From Colwellia sp. (GTDB taxonomy: Bacteria; Pseudomonadota; Gammaproteobacteria; Enterobacterales; Alteromonadaceae): a stretch of 23,538 nt of DNA. The notes under the pieces are model-generated. The model saw only the letters and a program-made list of their open reading frames with translations, did no database searches and was not told the DNA's origin. Each line of letters opens with the position of its first letter. The first letter of the stretch is position 1. Positions 1-7,896 of this stretch are shown one piece after another. Both the position numbers and the translations under genes were made by a program. The stretch is from NCBI GenBank assembly GCA_003521815.1, contig DPHE01000021.1:1-23538 (forward strand). Direction: 5' to 3'.

Positions 1-1200
1 TCAAACCGCTTGCCCACAAGCCCAGCCACTAGACCAACACCATTGAAAATTATAACCGCCAAGCCAGCCAGTAACATCGGTGACTTCTCCGATAAAATAT
101 AAACCTTTAGAATTTTTGGCTTCAAAGGTTTTAGAGGAAAGTTCGTCAGTATTAATACCCCCTAAAGTGACTTCTGCGGTGCGGTAGCCTTCAGTGCCAT
201 TGGGTTTGATTTGCCAAGTGTGGATTGCATGAGCTAAATTATCTATCTCATCATGGTTTAACTGGTTGATGGCTTTATCTGTAACGTTGGCGGTAAACGT
301 CCCGTCATTAATTAATGTTTCAATAAAACGCTTAGGAAATAAGGTTGATAAAAGATTTTTTAATGATTTTTGAGGTTGTTGTTTACGCCAGTCAGTAATA
401 ATTGCGTTGAGATTTTTTTCAGGTAATAAATTGATAGTAATCGCTTCACCTGCTTGCCAAAAAGAGGATATTTGCAATATGGCAGGCCCAGATAGACCAC
501 GGTGAGTAAAAAGAATGTTTTCACGAAAACTCGTGCCATTTTCGCTGGTGACTTGGCAGTCTATACTAATACCTGACAAGCCTTCGAAACGATTTTTGTC
601 ATGATCATGCAGGGTGAAAGGGACTAAGGCAGCGATAGTGGGTAAAACATTGAGTCCAAATTGTTCTGCAATTTTATAGCCAATAGGGGATGCTCCCAGT
701 TTTGGCATAGTGAGGCCGCCAGAGGCAATGACCAATGATTGGCATCGATAATCTTTATCCGATGTTTTTACAAGGTAACTGTGTTCCGAGTCTTTACTTA
801 CGGAAAGTACTTCAGTGCGAAGGTTAATCGATACGCCTGCCCAATCACACTCGGTAAGTAAAACATCAACTATGTCTTGAGCACTCTCATCACAAAATAG
901 TTGCCCTAAGGTTTTATGATGATAATTAACGCTATGCCTTTCAATCAGTTCAATAAAATCATCGGCAGTGAATCGGCTTAAGGCTGATTTAACAAAATGG
1001 GGATTTTGACAAATAAAGTGATTAGGTGTCGTACCTTGGTTGGTAAAGTTGCAACGACCACCACCACTGATTAATACTTTTCTCGCAGGCTTTTTGCCCA
1101 TATCAACTACAACAACGCTTTTACCGCGATAGCCGGCTTGTGCTGCACACATTAAGCCTGCTGCGCCGGCACCAATAATTAATACGTCTGTTGTGATCAC
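1..1200 (-). CDS. yhiN: HI0933/YhiN-family FAD-dependent oxidoreductase
   Basis: Predicted flavoprotein of the HI0933/YhiN (BaiN-like) family, about 399 residues, the same size as E. coli YhiN. An N-terminal dinucleotide-binding motif GAGAAG (residues 10-15) follows a hydrophobic beta strand, and the family signature GGGRCNFTN is at 46-54. The C-terminus carries the second FAD-contacting stretch GEVTDVTGWLGGYN, typical of the family. The physiological substrate of the family is poorly known, so no reaction is assigned. The start is GTG, preceded by TTAAGGTGTAGCA, which gives an AAGG ribosome-binding site at good spacing. The stop lies at the window edge, so the gene is complete. It is downstream of ftnA on the same strand but separated from it by an intrinsic terminator, so it is probably expressed on its own. 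Confidence 0.93.
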   Translation of the reverse strand: MITTDVLIIGAGAAGLMCAAQAGYRGKSVVVVDMGKKPARKVLISGGGRCNFTNQGTTPNHFICQNPHFVKSALSRFTADDFIELIERHSVNYHHKTLGQLFCDESAQDIVDVLLTECDWAGVSINLRTEVLSVSKDSEHSYLVKTSDKDYRCQSLVIASGGLTMPKLGASPIGYKIAEQFGLNVLPTIAALVPFTLHDHDKNRFEGLSGISIDCQVTSENGTSFRENILFTHRGLSGPAILQISSFWQAGEAITINLLPEKNLNAIITDWRKQQPQKSLKNLLSTLFPKRFIETLINDGTFTANVTDKAINQLNHDEIDNLAHAIHTWQIKPNGTEGYRTAEVTLGGINTDELSSKTFEAKNSKGLYFIGEVTDVTGWLGGYNFQWCWSSGWACGQAV

Positions 1201-1310
1201 TGCTACACCTTAAAATAAAACCAAGTAATAAAATTTATTTTGCAAGCCCTGCTAACTAGGGAGTTGAAAATTTTAAGACTATTATAAACTTTCTGTAATC
1301 ATGCTTATAC

Positions 1311-1334
1311 AAAAAAAGGGCTATAAAGCCCTTT
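1311..1334 (-). terminator. Intrinsic terminator of ftnA
   Basis: A perfect 8-bp stem (AAAGGGCT at 1315-1322 with AGCCCTTT at 1327-1334, 4-nt loop) lies about 40 nt downstream of the ferritin stop. Read on the minus strand the stem ends in its own T's and runs straight into four more, the classical Rho-independent layout. Confidence 0.85.
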
Positions 1335-1375
1335 AGTTATTTTGCTAAGTTTAACTTTGTAGTTATGATAAATGT

Positions 1376-1903
1376 TTATGCAGTTGTTTCTGTCATGATG
1401 CTACTTGAACCAGTTTTTGCCATTTCGGCTAAATCTTTATCAACAAAGAACAGTGCATGACCATCGTGACCCACTAAATTAATTTTATCTAGAACGCTTT
1501 TAAAGAGTGTTTCTTCTTCATGCTGTTCAGCGACATACCACTGTAGGAAGTTAAAAGTAGAATAGTCTTGGTTACTAAAGGCTTGATGAGCTAATCCGTT
1601 TATATGTTCAGTAATCTCGCATTCATGCTTGTAGGTTTGTTCAAACACATCAGCTAAAGATTCAAACTCATGAGGAGCCGCCTCAATAGCACCTAATATA
1701 GGTAAAGCACCTGTTTCACTAACATAGGTAAATAAACGTGTCATGTGATCCATTTCTTCAGCAGCATGTTTACGCATAAATTCAGCGGCGCCAGAAAAAC
1801 CTTTTTCTTCACACCAAGCACTCATTTGTAAATAAAGATTAGATGAGTAAAATTCTCGATTAATTTGTAGGTTTAATTGTTCTATCATTTCGTTTTTTAA
1901 CAT
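1376..1903 (-). CDS. ftnA: Non-haem ferritin FtnA
   Basis: Cytosolic iron-storage ferritin that oxidises Fe(II) and stores it as a mineral inside a 24-subunit shell. The 175-residue protein aligns without gaps with E. coli FtnA (165 aa) over most of its length. The ferroxidase residues are visible: E17 in the first helix, E49/E50 and H53 in the AAEEMDHM stretch, and the later QHEEE motif of the fourth helix. No haem-ligand features of bacterioferritin were identified. The C-terminal tail is about ten residues longer than in E. coli and rich in Ser/Thr. Weak purine-rich ribosome site AAAGAGA before the ATG. It is monocistronic: a terminator follows, and the small Cys-rich gene before it ends 107 nt upstream. 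I found no convincing Fur box in the leader. Confidence 0.97.
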   Translation of the reverse strand: MLKNEMIEQLNLQINREFYSSNLYLQMSAWCEEKGFSGAAEFMRKHAAEEMDHMTRLFTYVSETGALPILGAIEAAPHEFESLADVFEQTYKHECEITEHINGLAHQAFSNQDYSTFNFLQWYVAEQHEEETLFKSVLDKINLVGHDGHALFFVDKDLAEMAKTGSSSIMTETTA

Positions 1904-1983
1904 TGAGGTCTCTTTATTTTTTGATTATCTATTTAGGATATTTCCTTGGGTCATGGCAATGTTCAAGTGAGATTTTGCTAGCA

Positions 1984-1989
1984 AGTATA
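1984..1989 (-). promoter_or_regulatory. Candidate -10 element for ftnA
   Basis: Minus-strand TATACT, a 5/6 match to the sigma-70 -10 consensus, about 80 nt upstream of the ftnA start in the ftnA/small-ORF gap. No good TTGACA-like hexamer lies at 16-18 nt, so this is only a candidate. Confidence 0.25.
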
Positions 1990-2010
1990 AACGGTATATT
2001 TACTTAGGTG

Positions 2011-2166
2011 TTAATCAAGCTTAATTGGTTTGCATAAATAATTTTTATCATGCGCTGCACGTGCACAATCTTTACATATAAACCTGGGCTTATTGACGAT
2101 ATTTACCAACTTATGGATATCATGTTCGATATCTTTTTTTTTCCATTTACATAATGCTTTAGCCAT
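2011..2166 (-). CDS. Small Cys-rich conserved-type protein (51 aa)
   Basis: A 51-codon ORF beginning ATG (MAKALCKWKKKDIEHD) and ending TAA. It has four cysteines: C6, a CxxC pair at C31/C34 and C45, with His at 15, 18 and 39. About 13 of 51 residues are Lys/Arg. This arrangement suggests a small zinc-binding, possibly nucleic-acid-binding protein; that is inference. The start is 39 nt downstream of the rsmJ stop on the same strand, so it would be the last gene of a prlC-glycosylase-rsmJ operon. I have an impression of similar 50-60 aa proteins (MAKALCKW start) annotated as hypothetical in other marine gammaproteobacteria but cannot verify it. The ribosome-binding site is weak. No function is assigned. 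Confidence 0.72.
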   Translation of the reverse strand: MAKALCKWKKKDIEHDIHKLVNIVNKPRFICKDCARAAHDKNYLCKPIKLD

Positions 2167-2205
2167 AGGTTAGCACCGCTAAAAATATATTATTTAAGTG
2201 TAGAG

Positions 2206-3006
2206 TTAAATTTTGGGAATTGCTTTATTAACATAAACATCAAAACGGTTTTTTTTCATCTTGATGCTCGTTGTGGGTGTTTGGTTATTTAGTGGTGGAG
2301 CATAACTCGGCCGCTTAACTACCACGCGGTATTTAGCTAAAGCCAGTGCTGGCGATAATAACGCATCGGCGTCTAAGTCTTCACCGACTAATGATTGAAA
2401 TATACGCATTTCTTTTTTTACTGCCGCTGATTTATCACGGTGTGGATACATAGGATCAAGATAAACGACATCTATACCATCGGCTAACGTCATATCTTCA
2501 ATAGATGAACCATGAACTAGCTTCATACGTTGCGCTATTTCACTTACTTCAGCATTGAGTTTAGCGCGCTCTAAGCCGTCATAGAGCAGGGCGGCAACTA
2601 CAGGCATACGTTCCATTAAGGTAACTTGGCAGCCAAGACTTGCTAACACAAATGCATCACGGCCTAAGCCTGCGGTAGCATCTAAGACGTGTGGAGCGAA
2701 ACCATGCTTTAGCCCGATGGCCTTGGCAATGTCTTGGCCTCTACCACCACCAAATTTACGACGATGCGCGGCTGCGCCGTCAACAAAATCGACGTTAATA
2801 CCGCTAAGCTTTGGTTCATCGAGTTTTATCAGTTCAAGTATTTGATGGTTTAGTTGTAATAAAAAATCTAATGAAGAATTTTTGCGTGCTGAAGCAGCAT
2901 CACCAATATAATTAAGGTGCCATTTTTTCGCGATAAGTTTACAGCGATCGGTGTCTATCGAATCGCTATAGGCAACAGCAACATTTTGATGAAGAATATT
3001 AATCAT
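2206..3006 (-). CDS. rsmJ: 16S rRNA (guanine1516-N2)-methyltransferase RsmJ
   Basis: SAM-dependent methyltransferase that makes m2G1516 in 16S rRNA of the small subunit. The 266-residue protein matches E. coli RsmJ (YhiQ) throughout: DEPKLSGI at 63-70, HRRKFGGGRG at 81-90, the SAM-binding motif DATAGLGRD at 109-117, the catalytic-type motif DPMYP at 184-188, and KKEMRIFQSLVG followed by VVKRPSYAPPL near the C-terminus. Its ATG overlaps the TAA of the preceding glycosylase-like gene by one base (TAATG), which implies translational coupling. rsmJ next to prlC is also the E. coli arrangement. Confidence 0.97.
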   Translation of the reverse strand: MINILHQNVAVAYSDSIDTDRCKLIAKKWHLNYIGDAASARKNSSLDFLLQLNHQILELIKLDEPKLSGINVDFVDGAAAHRRKFGGGRGQDIAKAIGLKHGFAPHVLDATAGLGRDAFVLASLGCQVTLMERMPVVAALLYDGLERAKLNAEVSEIAQRMKLVHGSSIEDMTLADGIDVVYLDPMYPHRDKSAAVKKEMRIFQSLVGEDLDADALLSPALALAKYRVVVKRPSYAPPLNNQTPTTSIKMKKNRFDVYVNKAIPKI

Positions 3007-3749
3007 TAAATTTCCTCAAGTTGTACATAATTATCACCACTTGCGAAGGCGATTAAGCGGCTAAGTTGAGTCAGGCTGTAACCTGACTCTGTTTGGAGCT
3101 TATTAAAAAACATCTGAATAGCCGTTAAACTTTTTTTGCTCTGTAAGCCGCCATCGATAATATTTTTTGCTCTGAGATAAGCTTCTACATCTGAGCTTAG
3201 AATAAAGGTATCTTTACCTAATAGCCTTAACGCGTAAGGTCCAGTATTACCACCAAGCCGTTGACCGTGCTTTTTCAAAAAGGCCCATAAGCCAATAATG
3301 TTACTACTTGGCCATTCGGCAATGAATTGTGCAAAACTACTGTCATGCTCTACCTGATGATCGAAAATCATTTGCGCGTTGGCTTGAATGGTTTTGACCT
3401 TATTATAATTACGAATAATGTCAGGATCAGCTGCTTTGCGTTCAAGCATTTCTTCGGGCATCATCAGCACTTTTTCAATATTAAAATTGAAAAAACTTTC
3501 TTCAAAGTTAGGCCATTTATTTTCTACCACACGCCAAACAAAACCTGATTTGAAAATTTGTTTGGTAAATGCAGACAAAACACGATCATCACTTAACGTT
3601 GCCATACTTTGCTGAGCTGCTTGATCGTCAAGCAACTTTTTACCGATAATTTTTTTTCCAAGTAACTCTTCTAATGCCTTTGCACCACCTTTTCGTTCAG
3701 CGGCGCGATGATATAAGTCACTAAATTTTTCAGTGGTGTTTGTGGTCAT
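3006..3749 (-). CDS. Tag-like DNA-3-methyladenine glycosylase I family protein (divergent)
   Basis: A 247-residue protein whose middle resembles E. coli Tag, the base-excision glycosylase that removes 3-methyladenine. The stretch KSGFVWRVVENKWPNFEESF (68-87) parallels QAGLSWITVLKKRENYRACF of Tag, and IIRNYNKVKTIQANA (111-125) parallels IIRHRGKIQAIIGNA. Two expected elements are missing. The catalytic Glu38 of Tag falls on Gln64, and the N-terminal Cys/His and C-terminal His/Cys zinc ligands are absent; a Lys-rich extension replaces the N-terminus. It could be a subfamily with other chemistry or a non-catalytic relative, so family membership is surer than activity. I chose ATG at 3749, 4 nt after the prlC stop, over a GTG seven codons earlier inside prlC. 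Confidence 0.8.
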   Translation of the reverse strand: MTTNTTEKFSDLYHRAAERKGGAKALEELLGKKIIGKKLLDDQAAQQSMATLSDDRVLSAFTKQIFKSGFVWRVVENKWPNFEESFFNFNIEKVLMMPEEMLERKAADPDIIRNYNKVKTIQANAQMIFDHQVEHDSSFAQFIAEWPSSNIIGLWAFLKKHGQRLGGNTGPYALRLLGKDTFILSSDVEAYLRAKNIIDGGLQSKKSLTAIQMFFNKLQTESGYSLTQLSRLIAFASGDNYVQLEEI

Positions 3750-3753
3750 AGCA

Positions 3754-5799
3754 TTAAGCTTCAATACCACTATGACGTAATAAAGCGTCTATTTCAGGAG
3801 CTCTTCCGCGGAAATTTTTAAATAATTCACTTGGCTCTTCACTACCGCCTTTTTCTAACACATTGGTTAAAAAGGACTGTCCTGTAGCTTGATCGAAAAT
3901 GCCTTGTTCTTCGAATAAGCCAAAGGCATCGGCTGATAATACTTCTGCCCATTTATAACTATAATAACCAGCGGCGTATCCGCCACCAAAAATATGGCTA
4001 AAACCATGTTGAAAACGATTAAATTCTGGCGCCTTTACCACTGAATATTTGTCTCGTACTTGGTTTAATGTTTGTTGTATATGATTGTCTTTAGCGTCAC
4101 TGCTATAACTTGCGTGCATAGTAAAATCAAAAATACTGAATTCTAATTGACGTAACATTTGCATAGCTGATTGAAAGTTTTTTGCGGCTAGCATTTTATC
4201 TAAAAGCGCTTGAGGTAATGATTCACCTGTTTCAAAATGGTTAGAGATAAAGGCTAACGCTTCTGGTTGCCAGCACCAGTTTTCTAAAAACTGGCTGGGT
4301 AACTCTACAGCATCCCAAGGTACGCCGTTAATGCCCGAAACAGCGCTGGCATCAATCTGCGTTAACATATGGTGTAAGCCATGACCAAACTCGTGAAACA
4401 ATGTCACTACTTCATCATGAGTAAACAATGCCGGCGTATCGCCAACAGGGCCATTAAAATTACATGTTAAGTAGGCAACAGGGTGTTGAATGTCACCCGT
4501 ACTCAGTTTAGCTCTACCTACACAATCATCCATCCATGCGCCACCACGCTTTTTCTCGCGGGCATATAAATCTAAATAAAAGCTGCCCCGTAGTTGGCCA
4601 TCAGCGCCAAAAACATCGTAAAATTTTACGTCGTCATGCCAAACATCAACGCCTTCTCGACAGGTAATGGTTAAACCAAATAAACGATTAACAACAGTAA
4701 ATAACCCTTCAACTACTTTATCTTTGGGGAAGTATGGGCGTAGCTCTTCATCTGAAATGGCATAACGACTTTGTTTGAGTTTTTCGCTGTAGTAGGCTAA
4801 ATCCCATGCTTGCAAAGTCTCTTGCGAATATTCTGTGCGGGCGAAATCGTTTAATTCTTTAAAATCTTGCTCGCCCTGATGTTTAGATTTAATTGCAAGG
4901 TTTTCTAAAAACTCCATAACTTCGCTAGTTGAGTTGGCCATTTTAGTCGCTAGAGAATGTTCAGCGTAGTTAGCAAAGTCGAGCAATTGAGCTAATTCAT
5001 GACGTAGTGCTAAGAGTTCATTCATAATACCACTATTATCGAATTCTCCTGCATTTGGTCCTTGATCTGAAGCACGGGTGACAAAAGCACGATGTAGCTT
5101 TTCACGCAGTGCTTGATTGTCACAATACATCATTACTGGTAGGTAGCTCGGAATGTCTAACGTGAACGTATAGCCTTGTTGTTCTTTGTTTTTAGCGAGT
5201 GCTTGCGCTGCGGCTAATGCACTGTCAGGTAAACCGGTTAAGTCATTTTTATCACTAATATTGATGCTAAATGCTTCGGTAGCATCAAGTACGTTATTAC
5301 TAAAACCTGAACTTAATTCTGATAAACGACTGACAATTTCGCCATATCGTTTTTTGTCATCATCGTTTAAGGCTACGCCAGATAACTTAAAATCACGCAA
5401 AGCATTGGTAATAACTTTTTGTTGGTCTATTTCTAAACTAGAAAATTCACTGCTGTTCTTTAATTGCATATAAGCTTGGTATAAGCCTTGGTGTTGACCA
5501 ACAAACGTACTATATTCAGATAGTAGAGGTAAACATGACTCATAAGAATCTCGTAATTCATCACTACTAATTACTGAATTCATGTGGGAAATAGGTGACC
5601 AAAGTTTGGACAGAATGTCGTCAACTTCATCAATTGGCATGACTAAATTTTGCCAAGTAAAAGTAGCTTGTTCAGCTAATACTTGAGCAATCACTTTTTT
5701 ACAATCAGAGATTGCTTGCTCTACTGCTGGCTTTACATGTTCAGGTTTTATCTTTGAAAATTCGGGTAAAGGCGAGTTTAGCAATAAAGGGTTAGTCAT
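3754..5799 (-). CDS. prlC: Oligopeptidase A (M3 zinc metallopeptidase)
   Basis: Cytoplasmic M3-family zinc endopeptidase that degrades short peptides, including cleaved signal peptides. The 681-residue product is very close to E. coli OpdA/PrlC along its whole length. The zinc-binding and catalytic motif HEFGH is at 469-473 (in the stretch TLFHEFGHGLHHM), and NVLDATE, LTLDIPSYLPVMMYCDNQALRE-type and GGYAAGYYSYKWAEVL segments are conserved. The start is taken at ATG 5799 (MTNPLLL), which matches the E. coli N-terminus; the frame is open 20 codons further to a TTG, but that extension is not conserved. It is the first gene of a probable prlC-glycosylase-rsmJ-small ORF operon and is divergent from gor. 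Confidence 0.97.
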   Translation of the reverse strand: MTNPLLLNSPLPEFSKIKPEHVKPAVEQAISDCKKVIAQVLAEQATFTWQNLVMPIDEVDDILSKLWSPISHMNSVISSDELRDSYESCLPLLSEYSTFVGQHQGLYQAYMQLKNSSEFSSLEIDQQKVITNALRDFKLSGVALNDDDKKRYGEIVSRLSELSSGFSNNVLDATEAFSINISDKNDLTGLPDSALAAAQALAKNKEQQGYTFTLDIPSYLPVMMYCDNQALREKLHRAFVTRASDQGPNAGEFDNSGIMNELLALRHELAQLLDFANYAEHSLATKMANSTSEVMEFLENLAIKSKHQGEQDFKELNDFARTEYSQETLQAWDLAYYSEKLKQSRYAISDEELRPYFPKDKVVEGLFTVVNRLFGLTITCREGVDVWHDDVKFYDVFGADGQLRGSFYLDLYAREKKRGGAWMDDCVGRAKLSTGDIQHPVAYLTCNFNGPVGDTPALFTHDEVVTLFHEFGHGLHHMLTQIDASAVSGINGVPWDAVELPSQFLENWCWQPEALAFISNHFETGESLPQALLDKMLAAKNFQSAMQMLRQLEFSIFDFTMHASYSSDAKDNHIQQTLNQVRDKYSVVKAPEFNRFQHGFSHIFGGGYAAGYYSYKWAEVLSADAFGLFEEQGIFDQATGQSFLTNVLEKGGSEEPSELFKNFRGRAPEIDALLRHSGIEA

Positions 5800-5897
5800 A
5801 ATGGTTACAAAGTTGATAAATGATAGTGTATATGTGATGACAACAAAGGGAGTATTCAAGGGTAATTATGTAACATAGGCATTTTTTTGCTATTTAA

Positions 5898-6015
5898 TAT
5901 GTGGGTAGATTTTAGCGCTATTATCATCAAATCATCTAGGGTTACTTAAAGTAAGCTCAATAGTACTGATTTGAAGCGGTTACCTCTTGATTATATGACT
6001 TTTTGTACCCACATA
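5898..6015. repeat. Spaced inverted repeat in the prlC/gor divergent promoter region
   Basis: TATGTGGGTA (5898-5907) and TACCCACATA (6006-6015) are perfect 10-bp inverted arms 98 nt apart in the gap between divergent prlC and gor. Near the midpoint is a second perfect short palindrome, TTACTT-A-AAGTAA (5942-5954). This could be a paired operator or chance; no known regulator site was recognised. The gor side has only a weak AAGGG-type ribosome site. Confidence 0.45.
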
Positions 6016-6048
6016 ATAAAGATAAATTAGTTCATATAAGGGTTTTCC

Positions 6049-7401
6049 ATGACACAACATTTTGATTATTTAGCTATTGGTGCGGGTAGCGGCGGTATTG
6101 CTTCGGCAAATAGAGCCGCAAAGCTGGGTAAAAAATCAGCAGTAATTGAAGCCAAGTATATTGGTGGTACTTGTGTGAATGTTGGCTGTGTTCCCAAAAA
6201 AGCCATGTGGTATGCCGCGCAAATTAGCGATGCGCTTAAATATGCAAATGACTATGGTTTTAACTTAGAAGAAAAAGGGTTTAATTGGAGCCACTTAGTT
6301 AAGAATCGTGAAGCATATATTGAAAGAATCCATGGGGCGTATCAACGAGGATTTGATGCAAATAATGTTACTGTTATTCAAGGGTTTGCTACATTTGTAG
6401 ATAAAAATACAGTTGAAGTAAATGGCACCTTATATACCGCTGATCATATTACTATTGCTACCGGTGGCCGTCCTTCTATCCCCAATATTGAAGGGGCTGA
6501 ATTTGGTATCGATTCGGATGGTTTTTTTGCGTTAACCAAACAACCTACATCAGTGGCCGTTATTGGTGCTGGTTATATTGCGGTAGAACTAGCGGGTGTA
6601 TTTCATGCCCTAGGCACCCAAACGCATTTATTGGTTAGAAATGAGAAACCGCTGCGCACCTTTGATGCTATGTTAAGTAATACATTAGTTGAGCAAATGG
6701 CAAAGCATGGCCCTACGTTACATAATCATAGTACGCCAGAACGTATTGAGAAATTAGCAGATGATAAGCTAGTGGTGCATTTAACTAATGGTCAATCGGT
6801 TGGCCCAGTTGAAAAATTAGTATGGGCTATAGGCCGAGAACCTGCTACCGACAACATTAATTTAGAGCTGGCGGGTGTTGAGCTCAATGAGCGAGGCTTT
6901 ATTGTTACGGATAAATATCAAAATACTAATGTAGAGGGTGTTTATGCGGTTGGTGATAATACAGGGCGGGCACAGTTAACACCGGTAGCGGTTGCTGCAG
7001 GTCGTCGTTTATGTGAACGCTTATTTAACAATAAACCTGATGAACATTTAGATTACTCAGGTATCGCCACGGTTGTCTTTAGTCATCCAGTTATTGGTAC
7101 AGTAGGGTTAACGGAGGCAGAAGCGGTTACGCAATATGGTGAAGACAATGTGAGTGTTTACAATTCACAGTTCACTGCGCTTTATCAAGCAATGACTGAA
7201 GACTACCGTGACCCAACACGAATGAAGTTAATTTGTGCTGGCGCGGATGAAAAAGTTGTGGGTTTACATAGTATTGGTTTTGGTAGTGATGAACTACTAC
7301 AAGGTTTTGCCGTTGCGATGAAAATGGGCGCGACGAAAGCTGATTTTGATAATACTATTGCAATACATCCCACGTCAGCAGAAGAGTTTGTTACGCTGTA
7401 A
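6049..7401 (+). CDS. gor: Glutathione reductase
   Basis: NADPH-dependent, FAD-containing reductase that regenerates GSH from GSSG in the cytosol. The 450-residue protein has the FAD motif GAGSGG (11-16), the redox-active disulfide C42/C47 in GGTCVNVGCVPKK, the NADPH-binding GAGYIAVELAGVF segment with the NADPH-selective arginines in VRNEKPLR, a second FAD motif YAVGDNTG, and the catalytic His440/Glu445 in HPTSAEEFVTL at the C-terminus. The two arginines argue for glutathione reductase rather than an NAD-dependent lipoamide dehydrogenase. Monocistronic, plus strand, followed by an inverted repeat. Confidence 0.97.
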   Translation: MTQHFDYLAIGAGSGGIASANRAAKLGKKSAVIEAKYIGGTCVNVGCVPKKAMWYAAQISDALKYANDYGFNLEEKGFNWSHLVKNREAYIERIHGAYQRGFDANNVTVIQGFATFVDKNTVEVNGTLYTADHITIATGGRPSIPNIEGAEFGIDSDGFFALTKQPTSVAVIGAGYIAVELAGVFHALGTQTHLLVRNEKPLRTFDAMLSNTLVEQMAKHGPTLHNHSTPERIEKLADDKLVVHLTNGQSVGPVEKLVWAIGREPATDNINLELAGVELNERGFIVTDKYQNTNVEGVYAVGDNTGRAQLTPVAVAAGRRLCERLFNNKPDEHLDYSGIATVVFSHPVIGTVGLTEAEAVTQYGEDNVSVYNSQFTALYQAMTEDYRDPTRMKLICAGADEKVVGLHSIGFGSDELLQGFAVAMKMGATKADFDNTIAIHPTSAEEFVTL

Positions 7402-7407
7402 TCAATC

Positions 7408-7445
7408 AGGCGTAACAATAAATATTCATTCCCCCTGTTACGCCT
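7408..7445 (+). terminator. Candidate gor terminator hairpin
   Basis: Perfect 10-bp inverted repeat, AGGCGTAACA (7408-7417) and TGTTACGCCT (7436-7445), beginning 7 nt after the gor stop. The loop is long (18 nt) and only CATATAAA follows, with no T-run, so it may protect the 3' end or terminate weakly. Confidence 0.45.
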
Positions 7446-7510
7446 CATATAAAGTAAGTCAATAAAAATGACGATACGGTAAGTGTTATTTACTTCGATA
7501 CACTAATATT

Positions 7511-7580
7511 TTTCTATAGTGAGGAGGCGTAGCGATAACTTAATTAACCGTTACGTTAACTATATCGGAAGTTATAGAAA
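7511..7580. other. Possible structured RNA or nested inverted repeats
   Basis: Three nested complementary pairs: TTTCTATA (7511-7518) with TATAGAAA (7573-7580), ATAACTT (7535-7541) with AAGTTAT (7569-7575), and TTAAC (7544-7548) with GTTAA (7555-7559). The outer two share bases 7573-7575, so they cannot both form in full. It could be part of a leader or an unannotated RNA; the pairs are AT-rich and may be chance. Confidence 0.25.
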
Positions 7581-7725
7581 CTGATCGAACAGCTGTCAGG
7601 TCACGCCAGTGTTAGCTTATGTTTTTTTGTTCTTTTGAATAGTAAAAAGTATGTAAAAATAGTTTAATAATGTACTCGCAATACTATGAAATTCTGATAT
7701 TATCTTAGTTCATTATTTTCACCGG

Positions 7726-7809
7726 TTGTTTTTTATACAATGAAAAAACAAGGGTAACAATTTATTTATCCACAAAAACAAAAATAAAAAACACCTTGTA
7801 TAAAAACAA
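7726..7809. repeat. AT-rich inverted repeat bracketing a DnaA box
   Basis: TTGTTTTTTATACAA (7726-7740) and TTGTATAAAAACAA (7796-7809) are inverted copies differing by one T. A perfect DnaA box lies between them. The arms resemble neither a LexA box (wrong CTG/CAG ends and spacing) nor an operator I know. Confidence 0.4.
7766..7774 (+). promoter_or_regulatory. DnaA box 1 upstream of polA
   Basis: Exact match to the high-affinity DnaA box TTATCCACA, in an AT-rich setting about 240 nt before the chosen polA start. Binding by DnaA is inferred from the consensus only. Confidence 0.6.
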
Positions 7810-7896
7810 TTTAAAATAAATATTACCGAATAAAATCAATAACTTAAACTAGTGTAGCAGAGTGTTGTTACTCTATTTCATGACGTTTTCTTGTGT

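Noticed and set aside
1904..1990. Fur box in the ftnA leader
   Set aside because: A GATAATC stretch is present, but no second inverted half at the right distance supports the 19-bp consensus.
3327..3615. Plus-strand ORFs of 65-73 codons inside the Tag-like gene
   Set aside because: Antisense shadows of a conserved coding frame, with no start signals or recognisable composition.
7726..7740. Possible LexA box before polA
   Set aside because: The arms end TTG/CAA rather than CTG/CAG, and the spacing is 9 instead of 10 bases.
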